Below, in pieces: positions 1 to 9,298 of a stretch of 64,000 nt of DNA; the stretch's first letter is position 1, and the number at the start of each line of letters is the position of its first letter. The stretch is from an uncultured Alphaproteobacteria bacterium. GTDB taxonomy: Bacteria > Pseudomonadota > Alphaproteobacteria > RF32 > CAG-239. Made by a program: the position numbers and the translations under genes. The stretch is from positions 1 through 64,000 of the forward strand of contig CALXWE010000002.1 in the NCBI GenBank assembly GCA_944392295.1, read 5' to 3'. Under the pieces are notes generated by a model. The model ran no database searches, was not told the DNA's origin, and was given only the letters and a program-made list of their open reading frames with translations.

Positions 1-159
1 GGTGGTGCCGGTGGCGGTGGTGCCGGTGGCGGTGGTGCCGGTGGCGGTGGTGCCGGTGGCGGTGGTGCCGGTGGCGGCGGTGCCGGTGGCGGCGGTGCCG
101 GTGGCGGTGGTGCCGGTGGCGGCGGTGCCGGTGGCGGCGGTGCCGGTGGCGGCGGTGCC
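1..159 (+). repeat. 15-bp tandem repeat encoding (GGAGG)n
   Basis: Ten full copies and one partial copy of GGTGGTGCCGGTGGC run in frame with the downstream gene. The only variation is GGT versus GGC in the first codon of the unit. The array reaches the left edge, so its full length is unknown. Because 15 is a multiple of three, copy-number changes would keep the frame. It is much more GC-rich than the rest of the window. Confidence 0.95.
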
Positions 160-729
160 AATATCATGACACAAACCAATAAAGAGCCTGGTGCCGGCGG
201 TCCAAGCGGCAGAGTGTCTCCGATTACGGCACGAAATCTTCACGGCGCAGAACAAAAATCTAATAACCAACCTCAAGCAGGTGGTGGAGCTGGCGGTGCC
301 GGAGGTGAATCCGGAGCTCCTTCCAATGCAGCTCATGGTGCGGTAAATGCCGCGGCATCAACTGCTCAAGCCGCAGGAAACACCGCTAAAGCCGTAGGCG
401 GTGCCGTAGCAGCAGGAGGTAAGGCTGTTTCAGGAGCCGGTAATGTTATGGATAAAGGTGCTACCGCTACGATGAACGCAAGTAAGCAAGCCATGGCTAC
501 AGGGAATCCTGCAGGAGTTGTTGCCGGTGCTGCCGGTATGGCTGCAGGGGCAACAATGAAGGCTGCCGCAACTACAACCAAAGCTGTAGGCGGGGCTATG
601 GAAAATGCCGGAAATGCAATGAAAGATGCCGGTTCATCCGTCGCAAATACGGCAGGAACCATAAAAGATATTAATAACGCTGCACAGCAAGGTCAAACCT
701 CGCCTCAAGATAACGATGGGGCTAAATAG
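1..729 (+). CDS. Gly/Ala-rich low-complexity protein, 5' end off the window
   Basis: The reading frame is open from base 1, so the ATG at 166 is probably internal and the gene starts to the left. About 53 residues of Gly-Gly-Ala-Gly-Gly repeat come first. A short ordinary stretch follows (TNKEPGAGGPSGRVSP), then an Ala/Gly/Lys/Asn-rich tail with irregular repeats such as AGNTAKAVGGAVAAGGKAV and AGNAMKDAGSSVANTAG. The tail resembles amphipathic LEA-like or apolipoprotein-like helices. There is no Cys and no obvious membrane segment in the visible part. It lies 25 bp upstream of the first VirB6-like gene on the same strand and probably belongs to that operon. Function unknown; a surface-exposed or secreted product of the neighbouring machine is only a guess. 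The frame is certain; whether ATG 166 is ever used is not. Confidence 0.7.
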   Translation, partial: GGAGGGGAGGGGAGGGGAGGGGAGGGGAGGGGAGGGGAGGGGAGGGGAGGGGANIMTQTNKEPGAGGPSGRVSPITARNLHGAEQKSNNQPQAGGGAGGAGGESGAPSNAAHGAVNAAASTAQAAGNTAKAVGGAVAAGGKAVSGAGNVMDKGATATMNASKQAMATGNPAGVVAGAAGMAAGATMKAAATTTKAVGGAMENAGNAMKDAGSSVANTAGTIKDINNAAQQGQTSPQDNDGAK

Positions 730-754
730 ACAACAAGTAGACGAGAATTAGAAA

Positions 755-2077
755 ATGACAAATAGGTGGCAGGACATACTTAAAATACTAAAAACCGCAA
801 TAGCGGTGGTGCTTTTGGTGTGCTCGCTTGCTGCCTGCTCTTCCGACAAAGGTGCTGTTACGGGTATTGAACTTGAGGGCGAACAAAGCGAGCTTGATGA
901 GCAACAACGTGCCTGCTGGCAAGCCGGTGTTTTGAGTATGTTTTATGATGCTATGGCCGAATCTTCAATGAAAGCTTACCCTCAGGTTACAAAGGGGGCT
1001 ATGCCGTTTATGATGGTTGCTTTTGCCGTGTGGCTCTCCCTTAGAATTTTACGCCATGTCGGCTCGGTTGTTGAAGAAGCTCCAGCCGAAGTTTGGACAG
1101 AAGTCTCACGTATGGCGTTTATGTGCGTCGTGTGCGGTCTTCTTGCATCTTCAACAACTTTTCTTTTATTCGTCTTAAATAAAATAATCTTTCCTATTTA
1201 TTATGCCTTTCTGGAATATGGTAGCCGCATTGTTGCTCTCTCAGCTGACGGCGAAGATGTCGACGGCAAAGGACAGCTGTTGGGTGATACGTGCATATTC
1301 TATACCAACTCCTTAATTTGTCAGGCTCCTGAGCTGGAACCCGTATCTTATACCTCAGGGAAAGCTGCATTTCCGAGCGGCCCGTCAGATTTAATGCAGT
1401 GTTTGGTTTGCGCCACAAGTGACAGATTGCAAATTGGTTTCTTAATCTCCAAAGAACTGCTTTCTGCTACCAGTTTATCAAGTTGGGTATCAGGAGCTGC
1501 CATATTTGTAATATTCTTGTTTGTTAAAATAGCTTTTGTGTTTTATCTGGTCGATAGTATATTTAGAATGAATATCGTTGTAATTATACTACCTTTCTTA
1601 ATTTTGGCAGTGCCATTTAAATTTAGCCGTAAATGGACCAAACAGGGTATACTTACTATTTTTAACTCTTCGGCCGTTATGATGTGTATTGCCATTATTG
1701 CTACTGCAGCCATGCTGGCTATGCAAACTATTATTAAAGATAACTATGAACTACTCGGCGATAAACAGGCTTATCAAGAATTCGGCGTGGTAATGCTATC
1801 TATGCTTTTGATTGCTTTCTTGGTACTCAAAAGTGTAGGACTTGCCGTAAGCCTAGCTAACTCTATCGTCGGCGGCGGAGGAAATACCAACTTCCAGCAA
1901 AAAATTGCTAAACTGGCTGCGTGGACTGCTAAAAAAGTATTTGGCGTTGTTACGGGTGGTATTGGTACCGGATTGAATAAACTTGTTGAGAAAAGCGGAG
2001 TTGCTACAAAACTTAAAGAAAACGCCGGCAAGGTTTCGCAATTTGCTAACAAAATGGCAGGGAGGGATAGACAATGA
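755..2077 (+). CDS. VirB6/TrbL-like type IV secretion membrane protein (lipoprotein signal)
   Basis: A 440-residue polytopic inner-membrane protein. Residues 1-28 look like a lipoprotein signal ending in a LAAC lipobox. Two hydrophobic segments lie around 79-97 and 117-140, followed by a Cys-containing loop to about 235. A second membrane block from about 245 to 370 carries the motif FYLVDSIFRMN. A basic, Gly-rich cytoplasmic tail follows. The two-block layout (KAY-x-AFAVWLSLRILRHV, then FYLVD) recurs in the next three genes and fits the VirB6/TrbL family, which forms the inner-membrane channel of type IV secretion systems. It overlaps the next gene by four bases, suggesting translational coupling. 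The family call is from topology and motif pattern; the exact system type is not determined. Confidence 0.65.
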   Translation: MTNRWQDILKILKTAIAVVLLVCSLAACSSDKGAVTGIELEGEQSELDEQQRACWQAGVLSMFYDAMAESSMKAYPQVTKGAMPFMMVAFAVWLSLRILRHVGSVVEEAPAEVWTEVSRMAFMCVVCGLLASSTTFLLFVLNKIIFPIYYAFLEYGSRIVALSADGEDVDGKGQLLGDTCIFYTNSLICQAPELEPVSYTSGKAAFPSGPSDLMQCLVCATSDRLQIGFLISKELLSATSLSSWVSGAAIFVIFLFVKIAFVFYLVDSIFRMNIVVIILPFLILAVPFKFSRKWTKQGILTIFNSSAVMMCIAIIATAAMLAMQTIIKDNYELLGDKQAYQEFGVVMLSMLLIAFLVLKSVGLAVSLANSIVGGGGNTNFQQKIAKLAAWTAKKVFGVVTGGIGTGLNKLVEKSGVATKLKENAGKVSQFANKMAGRDRQ

Positions 2078-2838
2078 TGAAAAAGCTTTTATCCCTTATT
2101 ACCATAACATTAATCTGGACTTTAACATTGTGTATAAATGCTAATGATGCTTTTGCCGCCTTGGGTAGCAATTATACCATTATATGCGGACAAACTACCG
2201 GTGGACAGGCCGTTAACTGCAACATGGAGACCCATCGCTGCTACTCTTGTAAAAGAGCTGAAGGGATAATTAGAAGGAAAGTTACTTATTATTATCAATG
2301 TATGAGCCGCTCAGCTCAGGTACCGAAAAATTGCGAAGTTTCAAATACCGGCGGATTAACCGGTGACTCTGATGTACGTTTGGTTGGTCTTAAAATATCC
2401 GGTCTACATGAAGACGGTCAAAAATGTGTAACCGAAAACTTTAAGGCTATGTACACTTCTACTTGTTATAGCTGCGAAATTGTTGAAACATTATCTTCGG
2501 CTTTTTTAAAATCTGCTTCAAAAGCCTACCAGGTCTCTCGTGAAGCCGGAAATGCTATCTTGGTATTGGGTATGATTTTATGGGTTGCCTTCTTTGTCCT
2601 AAAAAATATATCCGCCTTTACTACTGTTGAACCTATGAAAATGCTTCAAGATTTGTTAATACAACTTTTTAAGGTTATGCTTGCTTTTGTTATCGTAAAT
2701 GCCGGAATACCCACTATATTGCACTATACACTTGAACCTATAATGAATGCAGGTACCGATTTTGGCAGCACTATTATTGCCGCAAATACCGGTGTTAATA
2801 CATCAAATACCGACGATAATCAGGGAGGGGAACAATGA
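2074..2838 (+). CDS. VirB6-like N-terminal half (split protein, first part)
   Basis: 254 residues with a cleavable-looking signal peptide (about 1-30, ending DAFA) and a Cys-rich periplasmic region containing CNMETHRCYSC and CYSCEI. Only the first VirB6-like membrane block follows (about 165-225), with KAYQVSREAGNAILVLGM and EPMKMLQDLLIQLFK. It closely resembles the corresponding block of the M23 fusion protein two genes downstream. The second block carrying the FYLVD motif is absent here but present at the start of the next gene, which overlaps by four bases. I infer that this gene and the next are two halves of one ancestral VirB6-like protein. Cysteines suggest disulfide bonds outside the cytoplasm. 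Confidence 0.6.
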   Translation: MMKKLLSLITITLIWTLTLCINANDAFAALGSNYTIICGQTTGGQAVNCNMETHRCYSCKRAEGIIRRKVTYYYQCMSRSAQVPKNCEVSNTGGLTGDSDVRLVGLKISGLHEDGQKCVTENFKAMYTSTCYSCEIVETLSSAFLKSASKAYQVSREAGNAILVLGMILWVAFFVLKNISAFTTVEPMKMLQDLLIQLFKVMLAFVIVNAGIPTILHYTLEPIMNAGTDFGSTIIAANTGVNTSNTDDNQGGEQ

Positions 2839-4586
2839 AATACCACTCTTTGATATTTTTGACTGTTCTAATGCTGTTTTCTTGTTTTGCTTTTGTTTCA
2901 CAGGCGAATGATTACGGCAAACGTTTAACGTTAAAAGAAAGGAACCAAATTTGCGATGAACTTAAAGCTACCCGCGAACAAAATGCTACTTCCGAACCAA
3001 GAACAACTTCTTTGGGCGGCGGAGTAATACCGGATTCTGTTATAGCTAATATTTATAACACAACTCGCGATATAAGCGATGCTACCGCATTTGTATTGGT
3101 TTTAGGACACGCCCTCACCTGTAACGCCGTAAATGCCAACAGTTGGAAAGTTACTATCGCAGGAGTACAATTAATGAGTGTTCCCAATATTCCTGTATGG
3201 TTATGCGGTGCCATAATTTATTTCTTTGGTTTTATGCTCACTTTGAGTGTCACCTTTTATCTGGTAGATATTGCTTTCAAACTCGGTTTTGCCGTAATTA
3301 TGCTACCGATAGGCGTTGCTTTATGGCCTTTCCCGATTACAAAAGATAAATTGTCAATACTGATAAGCATTATGCTTAAAAATGCAGCTATCTTTGTTTT
3401 TCTTGCTTTAACAGTCTCTTACGGACTAAACTTAATAGGTGAAGCCGGCGGCGGCTTGGAAGATATCTTTGATAGAATTGACCACAATGAAACCGATACG
3501 GTTTCTGAAGATTTTAGCTTGGCTTCAACCAACTTCTTAATTGTACTATTTGCTCTTATATACAGTATGAAACTAATAGGATCGGCAATTGCCGATTATG
3601 CCGATAAGTTTTTCCCGGATAAAGCTTTCGGCGGCGGACAAAGCGCTTCTCCGATACACGGAAGTATGACCCAAGCCATGGATTTTGCCAAGAAAAAAGC
3701 CGTTGATCCTGTAGTCTCATGGGCAGGTGATGTTGCTAAAACTCAAGCCGGCAGAGCTACTGCCGGTGTTGGTAAACTCCTTACCGGTGAATATAATTCG
3801 CAAATAAAGAAAGGAGCCTATTTTGCTACGCACCCAGGTGCTGCCATAAGACAGGGCGGAAGTGCTGCGGCTAGAGCTGCCGGAAATTTCGGAGGCGGAG
3901 CAGCTAGAGCAGCCAATAATGTTATTGTCGGAGGTATTGGCGGGGCTATACTTGGCAAAAAAGCAAGTCAAGAAATTCGCGATAACATTGAAGAAAAAAT
4001 TAATACTAAACAAGAAAGCTTAAATGAATGGGCCGACAAACAAACCACACAAACTAATCAGAAAATTGAAAAATCGCGCGTTACAAAAGCTGCCGGAAAG
4101 GTTTCAGGTGTCTTTAACAAAGTTGACCAAGCTTATCAAAAAACCATAAATAAGTTTGATCAAGCCAGCAATTTCTTAAATCGAGCAACAAAACCTATAT
4201 CTGATAAAGTAAATAAAATATGTGATAATATAGATAAAAAGACTGATAAATCAAGCTTTTTAGGAAGAGCCAAAGCGTTTGCAATGAAAACCGGTGTAAG
4301 GACTGCCGGACTTATAACTAAATTACCGGTTAAGGCCGTAACTACCGTGGCAAATATTCCGATAAAAACCGCAAAATTCGCAGTTAAAGCGGCATATGTT
4401 AAAAATTGGCTGACAACAACCGGTACTATTATGCAATCCGTCGGGGATAAAATGCAGCGTAACCAAAAAACACCTCAAGAACTACAAAAAGAAGCTCAAA
4501 GAAAAGCTGATGAGAAGTATAAAGAAGAATTGGAACGTGAACGACAAAGAAAACAATCTTCGCAGGGCGAGGATAACTACGATTAA
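2835..4586 (+). CDS. VirB6-like C-terminal half with long basic tail (split protein, second part)
   Basis: 583 residues with a signal peptide (about 1-24, ending SQA) and a short periplasmic region. The second VirB6-like membrane block follows (about 115-260, including FYLVDIAFKLGFAVIMLP). A roughly 320-residue soluble tail rich in Lys, Ala, Gly and Gln is probably cytoplasmic. The tail has repeated small helical stretches (KAAGKVSGVFNKVDQAYQK) and a charged end likely to form coiled coil. The first membrane block is missing and is supplied by the preceding gene. It overlaps the upstream gene by four bases, and 17 bp separate it from the next, so one operon is likely. The long extension parallels the large extensions of Rickettsiales VirB6 paralogues, though I see no sequence motif tying them together. 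Confidence 0.6.
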   Translation: MKYHSLIFLTVLMLFSCFAFVSQANDYGKRLTLKERNQICDELKATREQNATSEPRTTSLGGGVIPDSVIANIYNTTRDISDATAFVLVLGHALTCNAVNANSWKVTIAGVQLMSVPNIPVWLCGAIIYFFGFMLTLSVTFYLVDIAFKLGFAVIMLPIGVALWPFPITKDKLSILISIMLKNAAIFVFLALTVSYGLNLIGEAGGGLEDIFDRIDHNETDTVSEDFSLASTNFLIVLFALIYSMKLIGSAIADYADKFFPDKAFGGGQSASPIHGSMTQAMDFAKKKAVDPVVSWAGDVAKTQAGRATAGVGKLLTGEYNSQIKKGAYFATHPGAAIRQGGSAAARAAGNFGGGAARAANNVIVGGIGGAILGKKASQEIRDNIEEKINTKQESLNEWADKQTTQTNQKIEKSRVTKAAGKVSGVFNKVDQAYQKTINKFDQASNFLNRATKPISDKVNKICDNIDKKTDKSSFLGRAKAFAMKTGVRTAGLITKLPVKAVTTVANIPIKTAKFAVKAAYVKNWLTTTGTIMQSVGDKMQRNQKTPQELQKEAQRKADEKYKEELERERQRKQSSQGEDNYD

Positions 4587-4603
4587 AATAAAGGAACGTA
4601 AAA

Positions 4604-7600
4604 ATGGATAATTGTAAAAGACATAACCGTATTTTGTTAGGCAGCTTGGTAAGTGCCTGGTTGTGTTTATTTACTTTGTGTTGCGCCCAGGCTCAATATA
4701 CCAGTATATCAACATTTTCTTCCTCAGGAGCATCTTGTAAAACATCTTGCGGCAACAGCACCTGTACAATTACAACTAACGCCAACGGAACCCTGCCCGA
4801 TAAATGTCCGAGCGGAACACGATATGATGTTGATCCTAACTGTATTATGAACCAAAACGCACAGGCCGGAAGCTGTATAGATACTATGCCGGTATCGTCC
4901 ATAAAACGCGTTTCTGAGACTAACTGTTACCGAGCAAACGGTGCCGGAGGCAACCCTAAACCCAGAAACCATGCCGGAACCGACTATTCGGCAACCGAAG
5001 GTACGGTTGTTACCGCAGCCGCCGATGGTGAAATTGTCTGGGCTAAATGGATGGGGGGCGGTGGTCGCGTTATAGTTATAGAGCACCAAAAACAGTGTAA
5101 ATGTACGGCAGGCAATGCCAATGAAGGCTGTGATGATAAATATGTAACCATATATATGCACTTAAGAGCTTTTCTAAAAGACGGAGGCAGTGTTACTAAA
5201 GGACAGCCCATAGGCTTAGTCGGAGGTTCTAACTACTCTTCATCTACGGGGGCTTCTTGCGATTGGCCTAACAAAAAAAATGGCTGCAGCCCGTATGGCC
5301 CTCACCTGCACTTTGAAATCCACAGCGGAAGTTGGGATAAAGGTTATACCGCTTTGAAAAAGTCAATCATTAATCCGCTTTGTGATGATATACAAAATTT
5401 TTGCGGCGGATGTAGTTACGATGTTGGGCAATGTCAGGGGAAAACCGGAACCGATGAATGGCAGGAACTCTCCGATGAAGCTTCTAAAACAAAATCCGAG
5501 GCCTCGGCCGTAGGTTCCATGACGCCTGAGGCTTTCGGTGCCGATGCTAACTCTGTTTATTCGGCCATAAGCAATTGCTCACTTGAAGAGTTTTTGCCCA
5601 AAACCGAAGAATGCTGGTTCTGCCCTCTTTTCAGAGTATTATTTAACACTGCAAGTACTATGGCTCTTAAAGCCTACGGCGTACTGGCCGACGGTGTTAC
5701 GGCGCTCGTTATTGTCGGATTTGCCATTTGGGTTAGTATATTCGTACTCAAACATGTTTCGGCCGTTGAAGTTAAAAGCCCCAGCAAAATGATACAAGCT
5801 TTCTTGTTACAGACCTTTAAAGTCTTGGTTGTCGTGATAATTCTTAAATTAAGCTTTTTCCAAATAATGCGTTTGACTTTGGAGCCCGTATTTAATACCG
5901 GAATGGCCTTTACGCAAACTATTACCGGAAAGGGAACTTATAACAGTTCTAATCCCGATCAACAATCCTCATGCTCGGATAGTGCTGAATATATGCAAAA
6001 TATAATTGGTTATGATTCTTCTTCGGGATTTAATGCTAATTCTGCAGGTGGTCTACCTGTTTCCATGGGTAAGAACATTGTTTGTTCTATTAAAAGTATG
6101 CAAGACAGCGTCGGTAAAATTATGGCCTATGGGCGTCAAGCTATGTGCGTGGCTTGGAAACCTAAAGCCATTATTAAATACATAATACCTTCCTTCCCTT
6201 ATTTAATTACCGGTATAGTACTTTATCTCGGCGGCTTGATTTTATTACTGGCTTTTCCATGGTGCTTGATAGATTGTGTAATTCAGATGTCTGTTGCGGC
6301 TGCTCTTGCTCCGGCGGCTATTGGAGCTTGGGCATTTAAAATTACATCAAGCTATTTGGGTAAAATTTGGAACTTCTTTATGAATGCTATGTTCAATTTT
6401 GTATTCCTTAGCATTATACTTTACATTATAATGACTGTTGTTGATCAATTTGTAAGAGCTCTTAATGCTTATGCCGGAGATAATACCGGTTGGGATTTCT
6501 TAGTTGATCCGATTAACGGATTGGCTTATTGGGGCGTAACCGGAATGAAATTGGTTGTTGTCTGCCTGATGGGTTGGGTATTTTTAGATGAAGGTAAAAA
6601 CTTTGCTGATAAATTTGCCAAAGGAGCACCTATGGGCGGAATCGGGCGCAGTACCGGTGGTACTTTTGCTCAGGTTGCAAATAAAGCCGGCAAAACCGCA
6701 TTTAGAACGGGTAAGGCCGTTGGCGCTTTCGGAATGACGGTCGCTGACCACACGGTTGGAGCCAAGTTCCGCAAAATGCGTGACGATTACCGCATTAATC
6801 ATGTTAAAAAGTCGGGCACCGCTATAAGAGACGACGACGGCAATATTATCGGCTATGAAAAAACTTCACGTAATTTACGCGGACAATCGGTTACCAGAAG
6901 AGTGGATATTTCCGATGACGGTAAAGAGGTCTGGTCAAAAGAAAAACAAGGCGTTATGACCGAAATAAGAAATAATATGCGCGACCGTGCAAACCAAAGA
7001 AGAACCGATAATTTAGTGAAAAACGGTGAAGAGATTCTTGATGAAGATGGTAATGTTATCGGCTATCAGATGAGCCATAAAAATTTGCTGCGGCAACAGG
7101 TTACCGTAAAAGCCATCAAAAATGACGATGGTACTTTTAATTTAACCAAAGAAAAAAATTCACTTAGAATGCAGATGCTGGCTAAAATGACTAAAGACGG
7201 TTCTAAGTTAAATCAATTTGCCAAACGTAATATGGTTTCTCAGCAGAAAAACCTTAATACGCGTGATGCCAGCAAAACTTCCATTTCTTCCGATAAATTC
7301 TTATCTATAAGAAAAGTTAAAGACAGAAGCGGTAATGTGATTCAGGAAAATGTGGCATTTAATGATAAATTTAGTAAATATCTGCTGCAAAAGGACGGTA
7401 CTTTGCATATGGACATGATTAACAAAATGAAGCGAGAATCTAATTTTGATGAAAAAACCATTAATCAAGCCATAGCGTTGTATGTTATGAAAGCCAGAGG
7501 CATTAATATCAACTCCAACTTCAACTCTCGAGATGTGTCAATAGATAAAAATGGAGTTATGCGCATAAAACAGACCAATGTTGACGGCTCAGTTACAGAA

Positions 7601-7972
7601 ATTAATTCTGTTATCGGCGGCAAAAACGGCAACCAGATGATAACCGAAGTTAAAACTACCAAAGAAGACGGAAGCTATACTGCCGTTTTTGATAACGGAG
7701 TTATGAAACGTAACGTAAGTTATAATCATGGCGATAAAGCGGCCAGTGCATCGTATGCTTTTGCTGATGAATATTACAGAAGACATAAATATGTAAGCCC
7801 GCTAAACGGGTTCGGACATTTTGCCGCCGGTATGGATCAGGATATGGCGATGTTCGGCTTTGGTGAAACGGATCTGGACCTGCACTCTGCACAAATCGGC
7901 TCAGGTAAAGCTCAAGCTGTTGATATTGAGTATACCAGCATATTTGATCAACCTGCAACAAACGGGCAATAA
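4604..7972 (+). CDS. M23 peptidase fused to VirB6-like channel protein
   Basis: 1122 residues in four parts. A signal peptide (about 1-30) and Cys-rich stretch come first. Residues about 115-240 form an M23/LytM peptidoglycan endopeptidase domain with all zinc-site residues present: H123 and D127 in NHAGTD, and H234 and H236 in HLHF. A VirB6-like membrane region with both blocks spans about 340-660. The soluble tail (about 680-1122) holds a twice-repeated module of about 60 residues with D-D/E-DGN-x-IGY at 830-845 and 890-905. M23 enzymes cut peptide crosslinks of peptidoglycan. Fused to a channel component, it could open the wall locally during assembly, the job VirB1 does in other systems. 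The active site looks intact, unlike the degenerate LytM domains that serve as activators. It is the last gene of the VirB6-like run. Confidence 0.75.
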   Translation: MDNCKRHNRILLGSLVSAWLCLFTLCCAQAQYTSISTFSSSGASCKTSCGNSTCTITTNANGTLPDKCPSGTRYDVDPNCIMNQNAQAGSCIDTMPVSSIKRVSETNCYRANGAGGNPKPRNHAGTDYSATEGTVVTAAADGEIVWAKWMGGGGRVIVIEHQKQCKCTAGNANEGCDDKYVTIYMHLRAFLKDGGSVTKGQPIGLVGGSNYSSSTGASCDWPNKKNGCSPYGPHLHFEIHSGSWDKGYTALKKSIINPLCDDIQNFCGGCSYDVGQCQGKTGTDEWQELSDEASKTKSEASAVGSMTPEAFGADANSVYSAISNCSLEEFLPKTEECWFCPLFRVLFNTASTMALKAYGVLADGVTALVIVGFAIWVSIFVLKHVSAVEVKSPSKMIQAFLLQTFKVLVVVIILKLSFFQIMRLTLEPVFNTGMAFTQTITGKGTYNSSNPDQQSSCSDSAEYMQNIIGYDSSSGFNANSAGGLPVSMGKNIVCSIKSMQDSVGKIMAYGRQAMCVAWKPKAIIKYIIPSFPYLITGIVLYLGGLILLLAFPWCLIDCVIQMSVAAALAPAAIGAWAFKITSSYLGKIWNFFMNAMFNFVFLSIILYIIMTVVDQFVRALNAYAGDNTGWDFLVDPINGLAYWGVTGMKLVVVCLMGWVFLDEGKNFADKFAKGAPMGGIGRSTGGTFAQVANKAGKTAFRTGKAVGAFGMTVADHTVGAKFRKMRDDYRINHVKKSGTAIRDDDGNIIGYEKTSRNLRGQSVTRRVDISDDGKEVWSKEKQGVMTEIRNNMRDRANQRRTDNLVKNGEEILDEDGNVIGYQMSHKNLLRQQVTVKAIKNDDGTFNLTKEKNSLRMQMLAKMTKDGSKLNQFAKRNMVSQQKNLNTRDASKTSISSDKFLSIRKVKDRSGNVIQENVAFNDKFSKYLLQKDGTLHMDMINKMKRESNFDEKTINQAIALYVMKARGININSNFNSRDVSIDKNGVMRIKQTNVDGSVTEINSVIGGKNGNQMITEVKTTKEDGSYTAVFDNGVMKRNVSYNHGDKAASASYAFADEYYRRHKYVSPLNGFGHFAAGMDQDMAMFGFGETDLDLHSAQIGSGKAQAVDIEYTSIFDQPATNGQ

Positions 7973-8019
7973 GAAAACTCACCAGCTCAGAAGATAATAA
8001 CTCTGAGGCAATCTGGCTT

Positions 8020-8070
8020 TACACAAAATTGCGGCTTAATTATAACGTGTTTTGTGTACAAAATATTTTT
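8020..8070 (+). terminator. Possible weak terminator after the VirB6-like operon
   Basis: TACACAAAA at 8020-8028 is complementary to TTTTGTGTA at 8050-8058, with a 21-base loop; an AT-rich run (CAAAATATTTTT) follows. The loop is long and the T-run imperfect, so this could instead be an operator for the divergent-domain regulator downstream. Nothing else gene-like is seen between 7973 and 8204. Confidence 0.3.
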
Positions 8071-8204
8071 ACTAAAACATAGTGCCGTTGTGTTTTGATT
8101 AGCTCTTGATGTTGTATTTTGTCTGGAAAAATGACATTTTTGTCTTGCATATTTTGGCATCCGTATTATTATGCAAGCAGTTTTATAATAGTTGAGAGGC
8201 TAAT

Positions 8205-9182
8205 ATGGAAGAAATTATTTTCCCTAATCAGATTAGAATGCACAGACGTTTACGCGGTATGTCCATGCAGGAATTGGCAGACCATTTGGGTGTTAGCCTG
8301 TCTGCAATTTCCAAAATCGAAAAAGGTTACCGCCGTTTAAATCAAGAGCAGCTTATTCAAGTTGCTGAATTAACTGATTGCTCATTACAAGATTTGTATG
8401 TGAATGAACAGAATTCGCAGCAGGAAGTTGTTCAGGCTTGGCGCCGCGAACAAGAAAGACGCAGCAAGATTAATGAAAATGCCGGTCTGAAAACTTTGGG
8501 CGCTGCTTTGCGTCATATCCGTACCGATAAAGGATTAACTTTAATCGAAGTTGCCGAAAATGCCGATATGACTTTGTCGGTTTACCACCGCATTGAAATG
8601 GGCCAACGAGAAGTTTCAGATAAAGAATATCAAAATATTGCCAGAGCTCTTAATATGTCGGTGGATAAATTAAAAGAAGAAGTTAAGCATCTTGATGATG
8701 AAGGGCAACTTGAAGAAATTATCCAGAAAAACGATACAAAGTATAAGTTGTTGGCTACACCGAAAGGTATGACTTCCGCCTTTTTTGCTTCTGTTAACAA
8801 TGAAAACTCTAAAATTAAAGTCTTTGGTGCAGCAGGTGCTGATGGTAATATCGTTATTAACCGTGATGATGCCGAAGCTAAAGAGGTCGCCAGACCTGTT
8901 CAACTCGTAAACAAAAAAGATGCTTACGGTGTTAACTTATGCACCAGACGTTTGGGTTCTTTGCTGCCTAATCGCGCCGTATTGTTTGCTAATCCGCAAG
9001 ATGTTGTAAGCGTCGGAGATATTGCTATTTACTATATCGATGATACTAATGCCCAGCTCTTAAGTGTAAGAGAAGATGAAAGCGGGCGTCTCTACGGTAT
9101 ACGTTGGAACCCAGATGAAAGAATCGAACTTACTAATGATGATTTGCGAAAAATGCATAAAATTGTTGCAATCAACTTATAA
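8205..9182 (+). CDS. Double HTH (XRE) regulator with S24/LexA-like C-terminal domain
   Basis: 325 residues. A first Cro/C1-type helix-turn-helix lies at about 8-62 (MSMQELADHLGVSLSAISKIE) and a second at about 99-155 (LTLIEVAENADMTLSVYHRIE). The C-terminal part (about 200-325) resembles the S24/LexA/CI fold: it has the late motif VVSVGDIAIYYID followed by beta-rich sequence. I see no clear Ser-Lys autocleavage pair, so it may act only as a sensing or dimerisation domain. It probably binds DNA in the cytoplasm and sits between the VirB6-like genes and the secretin genes, making it a plausible local regulator. Its own upstream region has a TTGTCT (8140-8145) / TATTAT (8164-8169) pair with an 18-bp spacer. 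A strong terminator follows it. Confidence 0.75.
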   Translation: MEEIIFPNQIRMHRRLRGMSMQELADHLGVSLSAISKIEKGYRRLNQEQLIQVAELTDCSLQDLYVNEQNSQQEVVQAWRREQERRSKINENAGLKTLGAALRHIRTDKGLTLIEVAENADMTLSVYHRIEMGQREVSDKEYQNIARALNMSVDKLKEEVKHLDDEGQLEEIIQKNDTKYKLLATPKGMTSAFFASVNNENSKIKVFGAAGADGNIVINRDDAEAKEVARPVQLVNKKDAYGVNLCTRRLGSLLPNRAVLFANPQDVVSVGDIAIYYIDDTNAQLLSVREDESGRLYGIRWNPDERIELTNDDLRKMHKIVAINL

Positions 9183-9188
9183 TCTGCT

Positions 9189-9220
9189 AAAACTCCACTT
9201 TGAAAAGTGGAGTTTTTTTT
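9189..9220 (+). terminator. Rho-independent terminator after the HTH regulator
   Basis: ACTCCACTT and AAGTGGAGT pair around a short GAAA-type loop, followed by eight T residues. The preceding A-run means it could also work on the opposite strand. Confidence 0.9.
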
Positions 9221-9298
9221 ATTTATTAACTTGAAATTTACTCCTCTCGTATTAGAATGTATCTTTAGAATATTGTTGAATTTTGTGGGAATTGAACC

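Noticed and set aside
366-662. An Ala/Pro-rich minus-strand frame opposite the Gly/Ala protein
   Set aside because: A by-product of the GC-rich codons of the real gene; no ribosome site.
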